From Aldrovandia affinis (taxonomy: Eukaryota > Chordata > Actinopteri > Notacanthiformes > Halosauridae): DNA of 64,000 nt. The notes below the pieces were generated by a model. That model ran no database searches and was not told where the DNA came from. It was given only the letters and a program-made list of their open reading frames with translations. This document shows, in pieces, positions 1 through 45,000 of this stretch; position 1 is the stretch's first letter, and the number at the start of each line of letters is the position of its first letter. The DNA is taken from NCBI GenBank assembly GCA_029706075.1, contig JAINUG010000397.1:124001-188000 (forward strand), written 5' to 3'. Made by a program: the position numbers and the translations under genes.

Positions 1-2498
<2,498 letters not shown>

Positions 2499-2566
<68 letters not shown>
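2499..2566. repeat. (TA)n microsatellite
   Basis: About 34 uninterrupted TA units, followed by imperfect TATAGTATA. Confidence 0.95.
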
Positions 2567-2569
<3 letters not shown>

Positions 2570-2602
2570 TATACAGTAGTATAGTATATACACACTCTAA
2601 GG

Positions 2603-2805
2603 CAGGCGTGTCAAACTCATTCCATTGAGGGCCGAGTGTGTGCAGGTTTTTGTTGCAACCAATGCATTATACCAGGTGATTTCAATTAGGTTCCCTCCTT
2701 AGTTGAAGAAGTGAGCTAATTAGTGAAATCACCTGGTGTAGTGCATTGGTTGCAACAAAAACCTGCATACACTCGGCCCTCGATGGAATGAGTTTGACAC
2801 CTATT
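2603..2805. mobile_element. hAT-type MITE (family with GTGTCAAACTC ends)
   Basis: 203 bp, nearly full-length palindrome with ends CAGGCGTGTCAAACTC and GAGTTTGACACC. Flanked by the 8-bp direct repeat CTCTAAGG (2595-2602 and 2806-2813). Non-autonomous; relatives at 8785-8989 and a stub at 27078. Confidence 0.85.
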
Positions 2806-2813
2806 CTCTAAGG

Positions 2814-3017
2814 CAGGGGTCTCCAATCTTATCCGAGAAGGGCCGGTGTGGGTGCAGGCTTTTGTTCTAGCCCAGCACTAAACAACTGATTAAACTAATC
2901 AAGGTCTTGATTGTAGACCTCGATTGGTGAATTAGCTGAATCAGGTGTTTTAGTGCAGGGCTAGAACAAAAGCCTGCACCCACACCGGCCCTTCTCGGAT
3001 AAGATTGGAGACCCCTG
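2814..3017. mobile_element. hAT-type MITE with perfect 60-bp inverted repeats
   Basis: 204 bp; ends CAGGGGTCTCCAATCTTATC and its exact complement. Flanked by CTCTAAGG (2806-2813, 3018-3025), the same 8 bp that flank the preceding MITE. The arms are identical over 60 bp, so it is young. Confidence 0.9.
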
Positions 3018-3025
3018 CTCTAAGG

Positions 3026-5028
3026 TAACAGTTTCAACCCAACACAATGCTTCCTAAATGTTCTGAAATTCTGATAAGTTGCAGTGACTCCTACAGATGC
3101 TCTGGCAGGAAGTGCAGCAACATTTTCATCAACTATAGCCTACATGTCCACTGACATGTACATTTTTAAATAAAACATTCACCCAAGACTGTAAAAAATC
3201 AATCAATTACTATCTGCAGATGGTAGCCTAATACAAGAACATGGTACATGTAATACTGTGCTTAACCAGAGTGTTGGGGAGGTGCATTTTTGATCCTGCG
3301 CAGGCAAACAGAATATGGCCCGGCCTAACCTAAATGCTCAGAAACAAACATGATGCCTTCACTGATAGGTTTATTACTCCTTGAGTGAAACCAAAGCACT
3401 TAGGCATGTACGTTTGTGCCATATTAGATCAGCACACCAAACTTGCATGCCTATGTCACACACCACAATTTTGGGTTTCTACCTAAAACAGAGCTAATTA
3501 TTTAGGCCCACCAGATTGAAATCGGAGGCCCAAGGTGTTACGATTGGCCTTGTCACATGGTAGCAAAACTCTTTGTCTGAGCATATTATGACTCAACCAT
3601 ACATCTCAAGCTTTCTTCCCCATGCCCTATTGATGTGTGGTGTCACCACAATTCTAACCATAAGAGGACCACATCAATGGTGACCTTGAAAATATATCTT
3701 GTGGTAGTAAGTGACCCAAACCAAAAAATATAAAAAGGGCTCTGAACCTGGCTTTCGCTAGCCCTTCCCCCCAAATCATAAATTAATCTTGCATGGGCTA
3801 AGGGGGGAAGGAACCAACCCCCCCTCCTCTAAACACTTACAGTGTGACCTGTTGATGGCTTGAATGAGTTTGTTTTTTAGTTGGGAGATCTGGTCCCATC
3901 TCACACTTTGGCTGCATGTGTTTGCATTGGGAGAAAAGACAAACTTAGTTCTGTATCATTTTGTTCCATTTCATCTCTTTTGTGATTGTTACATGTCATT
4001 TTTATGTCTAGGATTTAGTATTTGTTAAGGTAGTTGAACTTACGCCTGTAGATTGGACATTTAATATTTTGTCATTTTCTAAGCATTCAGTTCAGTTAAG
4101 TGTAACTTAATAAAACAGCTCTTAATTTTAATTGAATTGTGAGTTGTATACTTTGATGAAAGTTGATCCGCCAGATTGCTCTGCCTATTAAAACAATTTG
4201 GTGATTTAATTGATAATTGGTACCCTGTGTACTAATTATTGTATTAAGTCAAGTAAATATATTTGACATGTAGGATAAGTGAGGGGTTGTAACACTTCAC
4301 TCAGGGGTTGTAACGTCAGAGAGCGGAGGAGATCCGTGCCCTTCATCACTCTGAGCGTATTTTGACTTTCGGTTCTTAAGCCCCTTTCACACCGACCACA
4401 CATACACACAAAAAGCTTCTCAACTTTCTGTGAGGATAAACTCTTTCTAGTAAATTGCTATTTGACAAGTTGTGAGCCCATGGTTGAGCTAGCTAACCTC
4501 AGGATAGGTTTGGTACTATCTCAAAGATAAGTACTATCATTTTAAATACATCTAAAGGTATATATTATTACAGGGATATGCATTAAACCTTCAATTGATT
4601 TAGTTACTCACTGGTTTAGCCTTGCACTTCAAATGAATGCATGGACATCACAAATCCAGGACTATGTGCTTCCGGCCACAGTTGCCCCTTGTTGATGATG
4701 TCTACCAGCGAGTTTACTACAAGTAGACTGTCCGTAATCTTGTTAAGATATTTTGTGCTTCTCAATTCGGCAGGGATTGGCTGCATGCACATCATCGAGC
4801 ACAATGAAATGAAAGTTAAAATAAATTGAACTTTGGCGAACCGCATGGCTATAAGGCTGGCAAGATGGGAATAGAGGAGGCTGAAATACCTTTAAACCAA
4901 TCATTGATCTCAACCGGTTTTCATTTATTTTGCTTAACTAACAAATAATTTAATAATTCATTGGCAAGTAATCACAAAGCTTCCTCTGAACTGTGTCTCG
5001 TGTTGTAGAGTTATCTTTCTTCACGTTA
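3026..5028. other. Intergenic, no gene recognised
   Basis: AT-rich DNA without convincing coding frames or known repeats. There is a G- and C-run patch near 3770-3830. Confidence 0.4.
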
Positions 5029-5036
5029 TGTTAGAG

Positions 5037-5325
5037 CAGGGGTGGGCCCTTCTGGTCCTGGAGGGCCAGTGTGTAGGCAGGTTATTGTTTCCACCAGTTA
5101 GCCTGGCTAATTTAGCTCATTTTTGTATACTCCAATGCCAGGTCGGTCTTACATTAGATAACAGTAAATGTTTCATATGGGGATACAAGTCTTCAGCCTT
5201 CATTCATCAGTTTATCAAGAAATGTAGCTAAAATGTCAGATCATGGAAATTATTAGTCTAATTAAATAATGAAGAGCAGAAGTATTAAATCCAGAAATAG
5301 CTATGGCCCTACTTGCCCACCCCTG
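5037..5325. mobile_element. hAT-type MITE (GGGTGGGC-ended family)
   Basis: 289 bp with ends CAGGGGTGGGC and GCCCACCCCTG. Flanking 8-mers TGTTAGAG / TATTAGAG differ by one base. Same family as the copy at 15678-15964. Confidence 0.85.
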
Positions 5326-5333
5326 TATTAGAG

Positions 5334-6661
<1,328 letters not shown>

Positions 6662-6699
6662 TACTTTGTCACTAACGCGCAAACTTATCAACTTTCAAA

Positions 6700-6830
6700 G
6701 GTAGCTCCTCCCGTTGTTTTCTTCCAGGGGACACGCAGGTCACGTGCGCCCGCGCCGCCAATCCGCGGGTAATACTTTCTCGTTCTCTCGGGTCAGACGG
6801 GTCGGAGGAGTCCAGGAGCCATGGCGGCGC
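6700..6830 (+). promoter_or_regulatory. Probable map3k21 promoter
   Basis: A short GC- and CpG-rich island in AT-rich surroundings, 0.9-1.0 kb before the ATG. It has an E-box CACGTG at 6741-6746 and an inverted-Y/CCAAT box at 6758-6762, followed by CCGCGGG. No TATA box is seen. The transcription start cannot be fixed from sequence. Confidence 0.45.
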
Positions 6831-6847
6831 CGTATGGATTGTTTTGA
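6821..6847 (+). other. Short upstream ORF in strong Kozak context
   Basis: GAGCCATGG gives an 8-codon ORF (MAAPYGLF, TGA at 6845-6847) at the 3' edge of the GC-rich promoter. If transcription starts upstream of it, it would be the first AUG of the map3k21 leader. Confidence 0.3.
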
Positions 6848-7632
6848 GTCGAGTTGTACAGGGCTTTTTTTCCCCCTTTGAGCTTCTGTTGAATCCCGAA
6901 ACATATGGAGCCTGAAGTTGGTGTCGGACCGCAAGTGATATATTCAGGACGATTCAGTGGTTTGGGATTTTTTTCTAGAGATTTGTCGTAACATTTTATG
7001 ATACAAGTTTTGAAGTGTCAGCGCAACCAATGGAAACGGAGGGGGTGAGGGCTAAAAAGCGACAAAAGTGTGTAAATTAGCTAAGAGTTTTTAAAAATTT
7101 TTATATCCTGAAGAGTGGAGTCGGCGATATATATCCTACGACTGATTTCAGGGTGTTTATTGTTTTTTTTGTATAAGTAGTCTGCTCGTACTTTTGATCA
7201 GGTGTCTAGTTACACGTTTGTATCAGAAACTGCATAGCTAATTCAGTAGCTCAATCCGTGGTAGAAGATATATGTTCACGTTATTTGGTTATTGCCATTG
7301 GGTCGGAGGCATGCGACACATTGTCCGATCAATACTTTTATTTTTCTATTTTACTTAACGTCGATGAACGTTTTAGAGAGTATTTTTTTTAAAGGTTCGT
7401 GGTGGAAATTATAAATAATAAAGAAGCACTGCTTTATCTCAGACTGACTACGTGGTTGGAAAGTAACGCGTACACGCAAGAGCAGGACTTTGGAATGCTT
7501 CGAAAATGTACCTGTTGCTAAATCGGAGCTGTAACGTGAACGCATAGATAGCCCCTTAAACTATTAAAACCGGTTTGTATGGTTACTTAAAATAGAGTGG
7601 TAATTGGATAAGTGTTTTAAAATACTCGATGA

Positions 7633-36179
<28,547 letters not shown>

Positions 36180-39100
36180 AATCGCCTGCCTTGCACACAT
36201 CCCGGGGGCCCAATCTTGAGGTGTGAGTGTGAATGAACACGTACATGGCTTGATACACTGCCCGGCCATTATTTTATTTTTTTAACTTGTATTTGGGCCA
36301 GTGGTGCTGAACTGTTTCATCAGATGAGGTGCCTCAATTTTATTTTTATTTATGCCTGTATGTTTTGGTACTTTATTTAATGTGAAACTTTGGAACTCGT
36401 TTCCAAGGCAACGGCTTGGAAACCAACGCAACAGGTTCTATTTTGCTTTTGATTCAGTTCTACACAAATGTCTAGTCTTGTTTTTTTGTTTTTTTACAAA
36501 CATTTTCCTTCCACTTGGATTTCGGTTCCAAGTTATGTAATCATGCACATGTTTCCATAGGGTATCGAATCAAAATATAATGCCCTGCATTACCCCCTCC
36601 CCCGCCCACTTTTTTTTCTTCCATTTTAATTGTGTAACAGTGATTTTGTAGTAATATCCCAGTATCACACAGTATTGGTGTGGTGTTTTTGTTTTTGTAA
36701 CATTTGCAGCTACTTCAGTGTTTGGTTATGCCAGGACAAGCTATAGCCAAGATGATATCAAATGTCTCTGACTGACTTCCTTCAGGAAGTCATGCCGGAG
36801 CTCGTGTGACAGGATAATGTAGGGTTATCCGTTGGGGATTGTAAAACGAGAATGCCCCTACCAGCTGCTATTAACGGTAGAGTGAGCTTGAATTTGTACA
36901 TTATGCTTAAAAGAAAACAGGTTGTCCCGTAAATTCTACTGAACGTACAGTACATTTGTTCTTGTGGAATGAAAGCGATAAGAGAGCGTATGAGATGTGG
37001 ATCGGAGTGTGGCCTACGGACGTAATCTGAAACACGGCCAGCAGGTGCAGCGTATTCAGCACACCGCTCATCTGGAATGTCTGTAGAACTTTTAAAAGGT
37101 AGGTTTACCCCAAAATCTCATTTTCATGTTGTTGTCCCCCGTCCCCCGTCCCCATCAACCCACAATATACACGTGTGATAAATATTAGTAGATACACCAT
37201 ACAACCTTTCCAGATATTGCAAACAGCAAGTCCCTGGTTTAAAGGAGAAACGGGTCACTGCCACCTTTCTTGCCAGAAAACGACGCCCTTGCATTCGTAC
37301 TAGCTCACGTCGGATACAACGCTGAAGGACATGCGTCTTCTTCTGCCGGGTGCCTTGTTCACTTTGATTTATTTTTTTTTTTTATATCATTCAATCGTTT
37401 GACTAGATTTTGTGTTAAAGCATTTTGCTGAAGTATGCAAGGCTCAGTGTGTCTTTGTGAACAATGACAGTGTAGCGTTCAGTGGTATTGTTTGGTCAGT
37501 CACCTGTGCCACAATGCTACAAATCCTGATGCGTTGGCCGCAGAATGCTTTCACATTCAGAGTGTTTCGGCTTCAGTCATTCTGTCGCTGATCTGACTAG
37601 GCTGTTTGAGTCGAGTAGAGACGACTACGCAGGTAGATTATGCGACTACTCTCTTCTCACATTTTTGAGAGCCATCATGACCAAACTGTACTACCCCCCC
37701 CCCTTTTTCTCTCTCTCTCTCTCTCTTTGTGTTTGATTTACACTTTTGATGACAAACCATATTATACCCTTGTATTAACTTACACATTATGGAATGACAC
37801 ATCCCATAATACCATTGTATTTGACAATGAAACCAGCTTCTTTCTTCAGACCCCCCATACTCCCCCAGGTGGCTCATGGCAGCGAGGCCATGCTGACTGT
37901 ATTCAACATCAGCCTCCTCTCATTAAGTTGTTCCTCAACCAAATGCTTAGCACATGCCAAGGCATTCAAAATGAGTACAGCTAATATGATAAATTAGTAA
38001 GAGTAACCTCGAAGTTCTCTAGACAGACGGAAGAAGAAAAAAACCCACTATGCAAATGCTGTTGCTTGTCCTTCATCGTAAAAAAAACGATGTAACTCCA
38101 CTTAAAAGTCTTTGCGCCAATATTGCTGCTGAATTATTGAAATTCCATGACAGTTCACTATTACATTTGGTTCAAATTGGCTTGTAATAAATATTTTATT
38201 TGTCAAAAAATTCAATTTCCTTAAATGATTTTATTCCTACCATATTCTTAAATTCATCCAACTGTGATCACTTTTGAAGGTGTTTGTTGATCATTAATAA
38301 CTGAAGAGCTTTTTATTAAAGTATGATCTCAGGTAGGTATCTTGGCAGCTTGTTTCTTACTAATTGCAGGAGACAGGTATTTTGCCAGAACATATCAGTA
38401 TGAGTAGTGTGCTTGTCCTTATTCTTGTACAGGGCTTTCTCTTGTCCGTATGACCACTGTTGAAATTGTGTTAGAAGTACTGTAATTTTTATGAGCACTT
38501 TTTAAAAAGAAAAAAGAAAAATCCAGACTGAATTTTTTGGGTTAACAGCTGTAATTCCCACTGGCGCCTGCAGGGGAGTTACATCACTGGGTTTCTGCTT
38601 CATTGACCTGTGCCTGATACTGTACACACCAGCCATTTACAAAAGCACACTTTGTCATGCTTAACAATCATTCCCCAGCATTCTTTGTTTTTGTAGTTTG
38701 TTTTCTGTACTACAATCCCTACAGTAATTGTGTCTGCAGTCAATTTAAAGCCTAAATATGCCGTTTTTTTCCAGACTGTATAATAGAAAGATTCTCATCA
38801 CCTAAAATTCTGCTATTAAGCAATAAACAGCAATATTCAGCATTACAAATAAAACTGCATTATGGAAATAGTGACACTTCAACTGCTGCATTTATGCACG
38901 TTAATGTTAGCCTTTAACATGTCGTTTCCAAGATGGATTTATCTGTGTGGATTTACAAAACCTGAACCTTTTGTTGTATGCTTCACATTCTTACCAAGTT
39001 GAAGGTACTTTCTGCTTAATTCTGTCTCACGATTGTTATGGATTGGTGACATGTGGAATTGTCAAGAGTATTCATTTATAATATTATGTCTGTGTTGAGA

Positions 39101-39492
39101 ATAACCAGATTTGTGTATGCATTCAATGGTCTTTGCCCGATAGTGGTTTTGTGGTTCAGTTTGAATATTTTGTTTTGATGTTTGTCAATCCAACAAGGCA
39201 GTCTTAAGCAGCACAAAACAGTTCCTCTCTAAACTGATGATCAGTTATGAATATTAATACAGTAGAACCTCTGAGATATGAAGGCATTGGGGATTGAGGT
39301 AGTTTGGAATGTTCATAAAACTTTGAAAGTGACCTCAAAAAACACAAATTTTAAGAATTTGAATTCTTAATGGATGGGCATTGTTGCTGTAGCCATATTT
39401 TTTTAAACCAGCTACTTTCATTTTGTAGCTATAAACCTTCATCTGAATTAACCAATAATCTAACCAGCAGTAATCAGGATCTCATTGGAACA

Positions 39493-39493
39493 T

Positions 39494-39520
<27 letters not shown>
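39493..39520. repeat. (AT)n run
   Basis: 14 AT units in the probable map3k21 3' UTR. Confidence 0.9.
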
Positions 39521-39524
<4 letters not shown>

Positions 39525-41137
39525 ATATGTCAGCTTTCCAAATGACAACTCCAGTGATGCATACCAGCTAACTTTGATCAGTCAATCCGTATCTGTTGTG
39601 TTCTGTTGTATATCAGACTACTGGTAGAATTAGGAGACTGGCAACAAAGGGCTGCTTTCATGTTTCAAAGTATGTGCAGTGTCAACTACAAAAGATAATG
39701 TGTCAAAGCAATAAACATAACTGTCCATATTCAGAAGGTCTAAGAATAGCTGATCGCGGATTGCATGAAATGATGACCTGCCTGATTTGTATTTTTTTTT
39801 ATGTTAAAAATGAATCTTTTAAAGGAAATCTTGTTGCAGTTTTACCACATCTTAACAAGTGTTCAATTTGTAATCCAGAAAAGGGCAGGGTGGACTTTTA
39901 TAATTGTAGTCTTTATATGAGATGGAATGTATTGTGGGTGAAGAGGTTTAAGGGTGTACCTGAGAATATTTGAATGGAAGGCCCATGAAACGGCATTTGC
40001 TGTACAGTGTTTGTGTCCTGCATGGAGGCAAACATTAAGTGACAATGACCAAGCACACTCTCATATCAGTGGGGGAAAAAAAGAAAAGATTCCTGTGCAC
40101 CTGTTTTTTTTTGTAGTGTGTCTGTTCTCCAAAATGAAGATAAATGAAAAAGGAAGGTGTGTTCTCTCTCTCCCCCCCGACAGTTTATACCTGTATATTG
40201 ACAAGGGACCAAACGATCCTGTCTGGCTGTGTTTATATATTCTCACCAAAGCTCCTGTTTCCTCTTTCACGGGGGACACAAATACATTTAGGGTTTTTTT
40301 ACAAGCAGTTTTGATTCGTTTTATGATGGAAATGTCAAATTGACAAATGTATTTTTTTAAACATGCATCGCTGCATAGTAACTGTGTACATAATTGTATG
40401 TTTCAGTGATTTTTTGTTTCTTTGGACACATCGCCTGTAAAGGGTCCAGCATTGTTATTTATGTCTTCAGCTTGCATGCAGAATGTTTTGTTTTTGTTAC
40501 AAAATTGCCCGTCGAGTTAACGCAGAATCAGGCTATCCGGAATCAGAACAAGACTATGTAAATAGTCTTAAAAGGTGTTCCTTAAGGATACTTATCTCAC
40601 TATGACACTAAAAATGTTCTGTAAGAATATTAGACGACATAAACAAGGGCCGTGTTTAGAAGTGATTTTGCACCAGGGCTTTGGTGTAACTAATTTCATG
40701 CACCGTAGAACAGTATTGTTTTGTTTACTGTGTAGGACCGTATTGTTTGGCTTACTGTGCCAGACACTGAAATACTGTTACAGGTCATTAGCTTATTTTA
40801 CGGTTTCAGAACCTTAACCTTAACGCTGTCCAACACTTAAAATTTCACATGGTCGTTGAGAAGCAATCTTCAGGAGAGGGTAATACTTGTAATGACTTCT
40901 CTTAATAGAGGAAACAGGAAAATAGAATTGAAACCACAAATTATGTCCTCAGAAAAAATACTGTAAGTCAATTTTATTTGTAAGGTATTGCGGGTGATTA
41001 CAATATGCTGAAATGAACCGTTAGTCACACAAGAACAATTTAATGAATTATGGGTTACGAATGATGTCAGATTACATTTGTAAATGATGTAATTGTTTGA
41101 AATGTTTTGGTTTTGTTACCATGTGTAAATCAACTTC

Positions 41138-41143
41138 AATAAA
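41138..41143 (+). terminator. Candidate polyadenylation signal of map3k21
   Basis: AATAAA followed 20-30 nt later by TTGTTTGTCTTG, a GT-rich downstream element. It faces the il22ra2 3' end about 550 bp away. Confidence 0.45.
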
Positions 41144-41687
41144 GATGATCCAAGATACATTGTTTGTCTTGTAGCAAATCATTTGTGTTGCTCTTATGAG
41201 ATTATTCTTGTTTGCAATATTACAAATCACAAAAGGCACGGATTACATGTGAACAGCGTTTATTTCTTCAGTCGGTTGGCACACACCTTTAATTCAAATA
41301 TTGGCATTCAATCATCCACAATTATCGAAATGTCAAGAGACTCCTGCATCCCTGTTTGCAGCACCTAAGACGTTGCGTTCCTTGATAAATACTTTAAGGC
41401 CAGTTTAATTTTCAGATAAATATGTTGAGTGTCCTGCATGGCGGGGAAATTCAGAACCAGCTCTTCCCCTGTAGGCTGATAAAGGAAATGGAGAAGGGTA
41501 TCAGAGGCCCGGAAGTGGAGGTGACTACACAAGAGTAAAAATACAAAACTGAGCTATTGGTTTGTAATCAAAGATGATAAATGACAAAGCTCATTTTAGT
41601 TGAAGGGCTACATGGATTAAAAGGACGCTTTGCTTGCAAAGAAGTGTAGAATGACACTGGGAATTGGCATCCCATTTCTCAACACCT

Positions 41688-41693
41688 TTTATT
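41688..41693 (-). terminator. Candidate polyadenylation signal of il22ra2
   Basis: AATAAA on the minus strand about 200 nt after the stop codon. Confidence 0.4.
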
Positions 41694-41890
41694 TTGTAAT
41701 CCATTATCCTGCTCGAAAAATGCATTTCAAAAACATTTCTTTTCCCATCCCCCTGGGGGCTATGACTGGTGCATGTACAATAACAGGCCAAAAACAAAGC
41801 TTGATTTGTGTAGCAGACAGCGCTGGCCCCTCAAGCACAAAGTGCGGGCGCTGGGTAAGGTGTACCTTTGGAGACACCCGATTCTCGCCG

Positions 41891-42040
41891 TCACGGCGTG
41901 GTGACGCAGGCCGCCTGGCTCCTGGCGCTTGTTCGGCCCAGCTGCAGGATGTGCGTCTCCGCCTGGAGGCAGTAGGTGGTTCTGGGCTTCAGGTCCGTTA
42001 TGAGGAGCTCCCGAACGCAGCTCTCGAGCTCCTGCTCCTC
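41891..42040 (-). CDS. il22ra2: il22ra2 exon 5: end of second FNIII domain and stop
   Basis: Codes EEQELESCVRELL, ITDLKPRTTYCLQAETHI and RTSARSQAACVTTP, then TGA at 41893-41891. It aligns with the human end ALTPHSSYCVVAEIYQP / RSEERCVEIP. The chosen acceptor CAG is at 42043-42041; other AGs at 42047-42044 are possible. Upstream lies a 606-nt tract of only C and T on this strand. Confidence 0.88.
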   Translation of the reverse strand, partial: EEQELESCVRELLITDLKPRTTYCLQAETHILQLGRTSARSQAACVTTP

Positions 42041-45000
42041 CTGCTCTTCCGAGAGGGAGAGAGGGAGAGAGGGAGAGAGGGAGGGAGGGAGAGAGGGAGG
42101 GAGAGAGGGAGGGAGAGAGGGAGGGAGAGGGAGGGAGGGAGGGGAGGGAGGGAGAGGGAGGGAGGGAGGGAGGGAGAGAGGGAGGGAGGAGGGAGGGAGG
42201 GAGGAGAGAGGGAGGGAGAGGGAGGGAGGGAGGGAGGGAGGGAGGGAGGGAGGGAGAGAGAGAGGGAGGGAGAGAGAGAGGGAGGGAGGGAGGGGAGGAA
42301 AGGGAGAGAGAGAGGGAGGGAGGGAGGGAGGGAGGGAGAGAGAGAGGGAGGGAGAGAGGAGAGAGGGGAGAGAGGGGGAGAGAGAGGAGGGAGAGAGGGA
42401 GAGAGAGGGAGGGAGAGGGAGGAGAGGGAGGGAGAGGGAGGGAGAGAGGGGGAGGGAGGGAGGGAGAGAGGGGGAGGGAGAGAGGGAGAGAGGGGGAGGG
42501 AGAGAGGGGGAGGGAGAGAGGGGGGAGGGAGAGAGGGGGAGGGAGAGAGAGGGAGGAGGGAGAGAGAGAGAGGGAGAGAGGGAGGGAGGGAGAGAGGGGA
42601 GGGAGGGAGGGAGGGAGGAGAGAGAGGGAGGGAGGGAGGGAGGGAGGGAGAGGAAATGGTCAAGCAGGTTTCACCGTTTTAGGTGGACTGCCTTCCCCTT
42701 TAACACCAAGCATGTTTTTAAATTAACATTGCAATATAGTCAGTGATGATAGTCAGTCCACACCCCTCTGCTGCCATGTGACTTAATCCCTTATGTCCAA
42801 TTTCCCAGCTTAGAATGGTTTCTATTATGTTGCGCAGGTGACACAATAATATGTAATAATAATAGGTGTCTACACTACCAGGGTAGGAAAAAAATCTGTA
42901 GCCTTTACAGACATTCCTCAAACTTGTATGGGAATCCAGGAAGGAGCAGAGCAAATAAGATGACGTCACTCCAAGACTCCGTAAGAGCATAAGACTCCAA
43001 TACAAGGTGCCAGTCATTCTGATTTCTCCAATCTGGTAGTATATAGGTGATTTTAGCAGACGCTTGTATCCAAAGCAACTTACAGTAATGACTGCAGTAG
43101 GGACTGATCTAACGACTGCGCCACACAGAACCACACAGAACCATGGCATGTTTAAAGACACCAGAGCACAATAGAGTCCGTGGAACCTCAAGGGTAGCTG
43201 TCCTGGACAGCAGCAGGGTCTGCTGGTTTTTGTTTCCATCTTACAATCAGCAGCTAATTCAGACCCAAGCAACCAGACAAATTAACTGTGTAATAAACTG
43301 CTTTTAATTGATTACTTAAGTGTTGAGTAACAACAAGAACCCTGTGGCCCTCTAGGAACAGGGTTGGGGACCCCCGTCCTAGACAATTAATTATTGCCTG
43401 GTAGAAATTTAGATAGGATAGGTAGCTTACATTAACCACCAAAAACACGAAAATATTTTTTTGGTTTGCAATTATTTGCAAAGGCATAATTAGCATACCT
43501 AGGCAAACATACAATTTCTGTGCCATCTCACTAGGTCGCTCGGATATCATTAACAATGTACTACTGAAGGATGAAGTTGTTATGTTCTCTCAGGTTCCCA
43601 TGATGTTAACAGCATTTACCTGCACGACATTGTTGTGGGTGAGGTATATTCTGTACAGCATTTTCTGCAGCTTTCTAATCGATATCCTGCTGCCATTCCG
43701 TCTCTTGTAGGGGGAGATTGGAGCCCGAAGTCGAACCACAATGCCTTTCTTTGTCACATTCAGTGTCACACCAGGAGGGCTAACAGCAGCTGCACGGAAC
43801 AAATGCAAAAAAATATATATAATCATGTAATAGCAGGGATTATAGCTGAATGTGTGCTAATAGATCAGTCGCTCAGGCCACTCATCACAGCTATAATGCC
43901 CCTGTGAGCACTAGCCTCCTCCTGAACTTACTGTCCCAGTGTGGGTTAAACCGGGGGCTGAGGGCCCATGTGGACCAGGCTCCTTGGAGAGCCGCCTTAA
44001 CTCTGGCGTAGTACGAGTCCCTGGGTTCGGAGGTCTGCAGGCTCAGGTCACACAGAGGCTCCCCGATACCTTGACAGTGAGTCACGTTGGTCCAATGCTT
44101 GTCCCCATAGCTGAGACAGGAGGGGGGGGGTCATCATTACTTCACTGATATCAAAGTGTACCTGTGATTATGTACATTACAGTAAACTAACCTGTGATCA
44201 TTTACATCACATTAAATCAACTAACCTGTAATCATATACATTACAGTAAACTAACCTGTGATCATTTACATCACATTAAATCAACTAACCTGTAATCATA
44301 TACATTACAGTAAACTAACCTGTGATAATTTACATCACATTAAATAAACCAACCTGTGATTATGTCAATTGCATTAAGATAACCTGTAGTTGTTGCAACA
44401 TAGAACATAAAACAACACCTTATCACTAGGGCATACAAGCACAGCAATGAGAGGACAAGACATAATGGTTCACGATACAATAAAGGGCTATAAACGAGCA
44501 GTAGAAGTAGGGAAGAGCCAATGCTAAATATAAAATGAGAAATGTGTACAGAAACAAATACTTACATAAATGAACAAATAACAAATGCTACTACAATGGC
44601 TATGCTACAGGCGATTGTGGCGATGTATGGAGCCTTCACCGTGTGCTGCACCTTTAAGAGAGTTAGCAGGCGCCCTCTCCTGTGATTCAGTAACAGGTAC
44701 GCTCCTTTCCGGCGATTAGTTGGTGAAAGGCGCTAGCTGGGAGGTCTGTGAGCAAGCCAAACTCCGTTTTGAGTTTGCTAACACTCTCTAATTCCCTAAA
44801 TAGGCAGTCAATCGTGGCAGGCTGCCCGAACTGAAGTTCCAATAGAGAGCTCTTATAAGCAACGCCGCTACACTATAGCGGTGAACATGCTTGTGCACAT
44901 CACTCCTGTGTGGCTGCTAGTTAAGGAGGTCAATTGAATCACCTGTGAACGCTATTGCACGGACGAAACCGAGGACTATTTGGTAGTCAGTAATGCAAGC

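Larger units (their letters stand above)
36180..41165 (+). other. map3k21: Probable long 3' UTR of map3k21
   Basis: AT-rich, with no convincing coding frame and few recognisable transposons, which fits a conserved long 3' UTR. Several AATAAA hexamers occur (38822, among others). The last strong one is at 41138. Small features are a (AT)n run at 39493-39520 and T-rich runs. The true end could be an earlier site. Confidence 0.5.

Noticed and set aside
41976-42746. Frames of 221-350 codons rich in Arg-Glu-Gly or Ser-Leu-Pro
   Set aside because: Produced by the purine tract; open in all frames because it lacks T (or A). Only 41891-42040 on the minus strand is real coding sequence.
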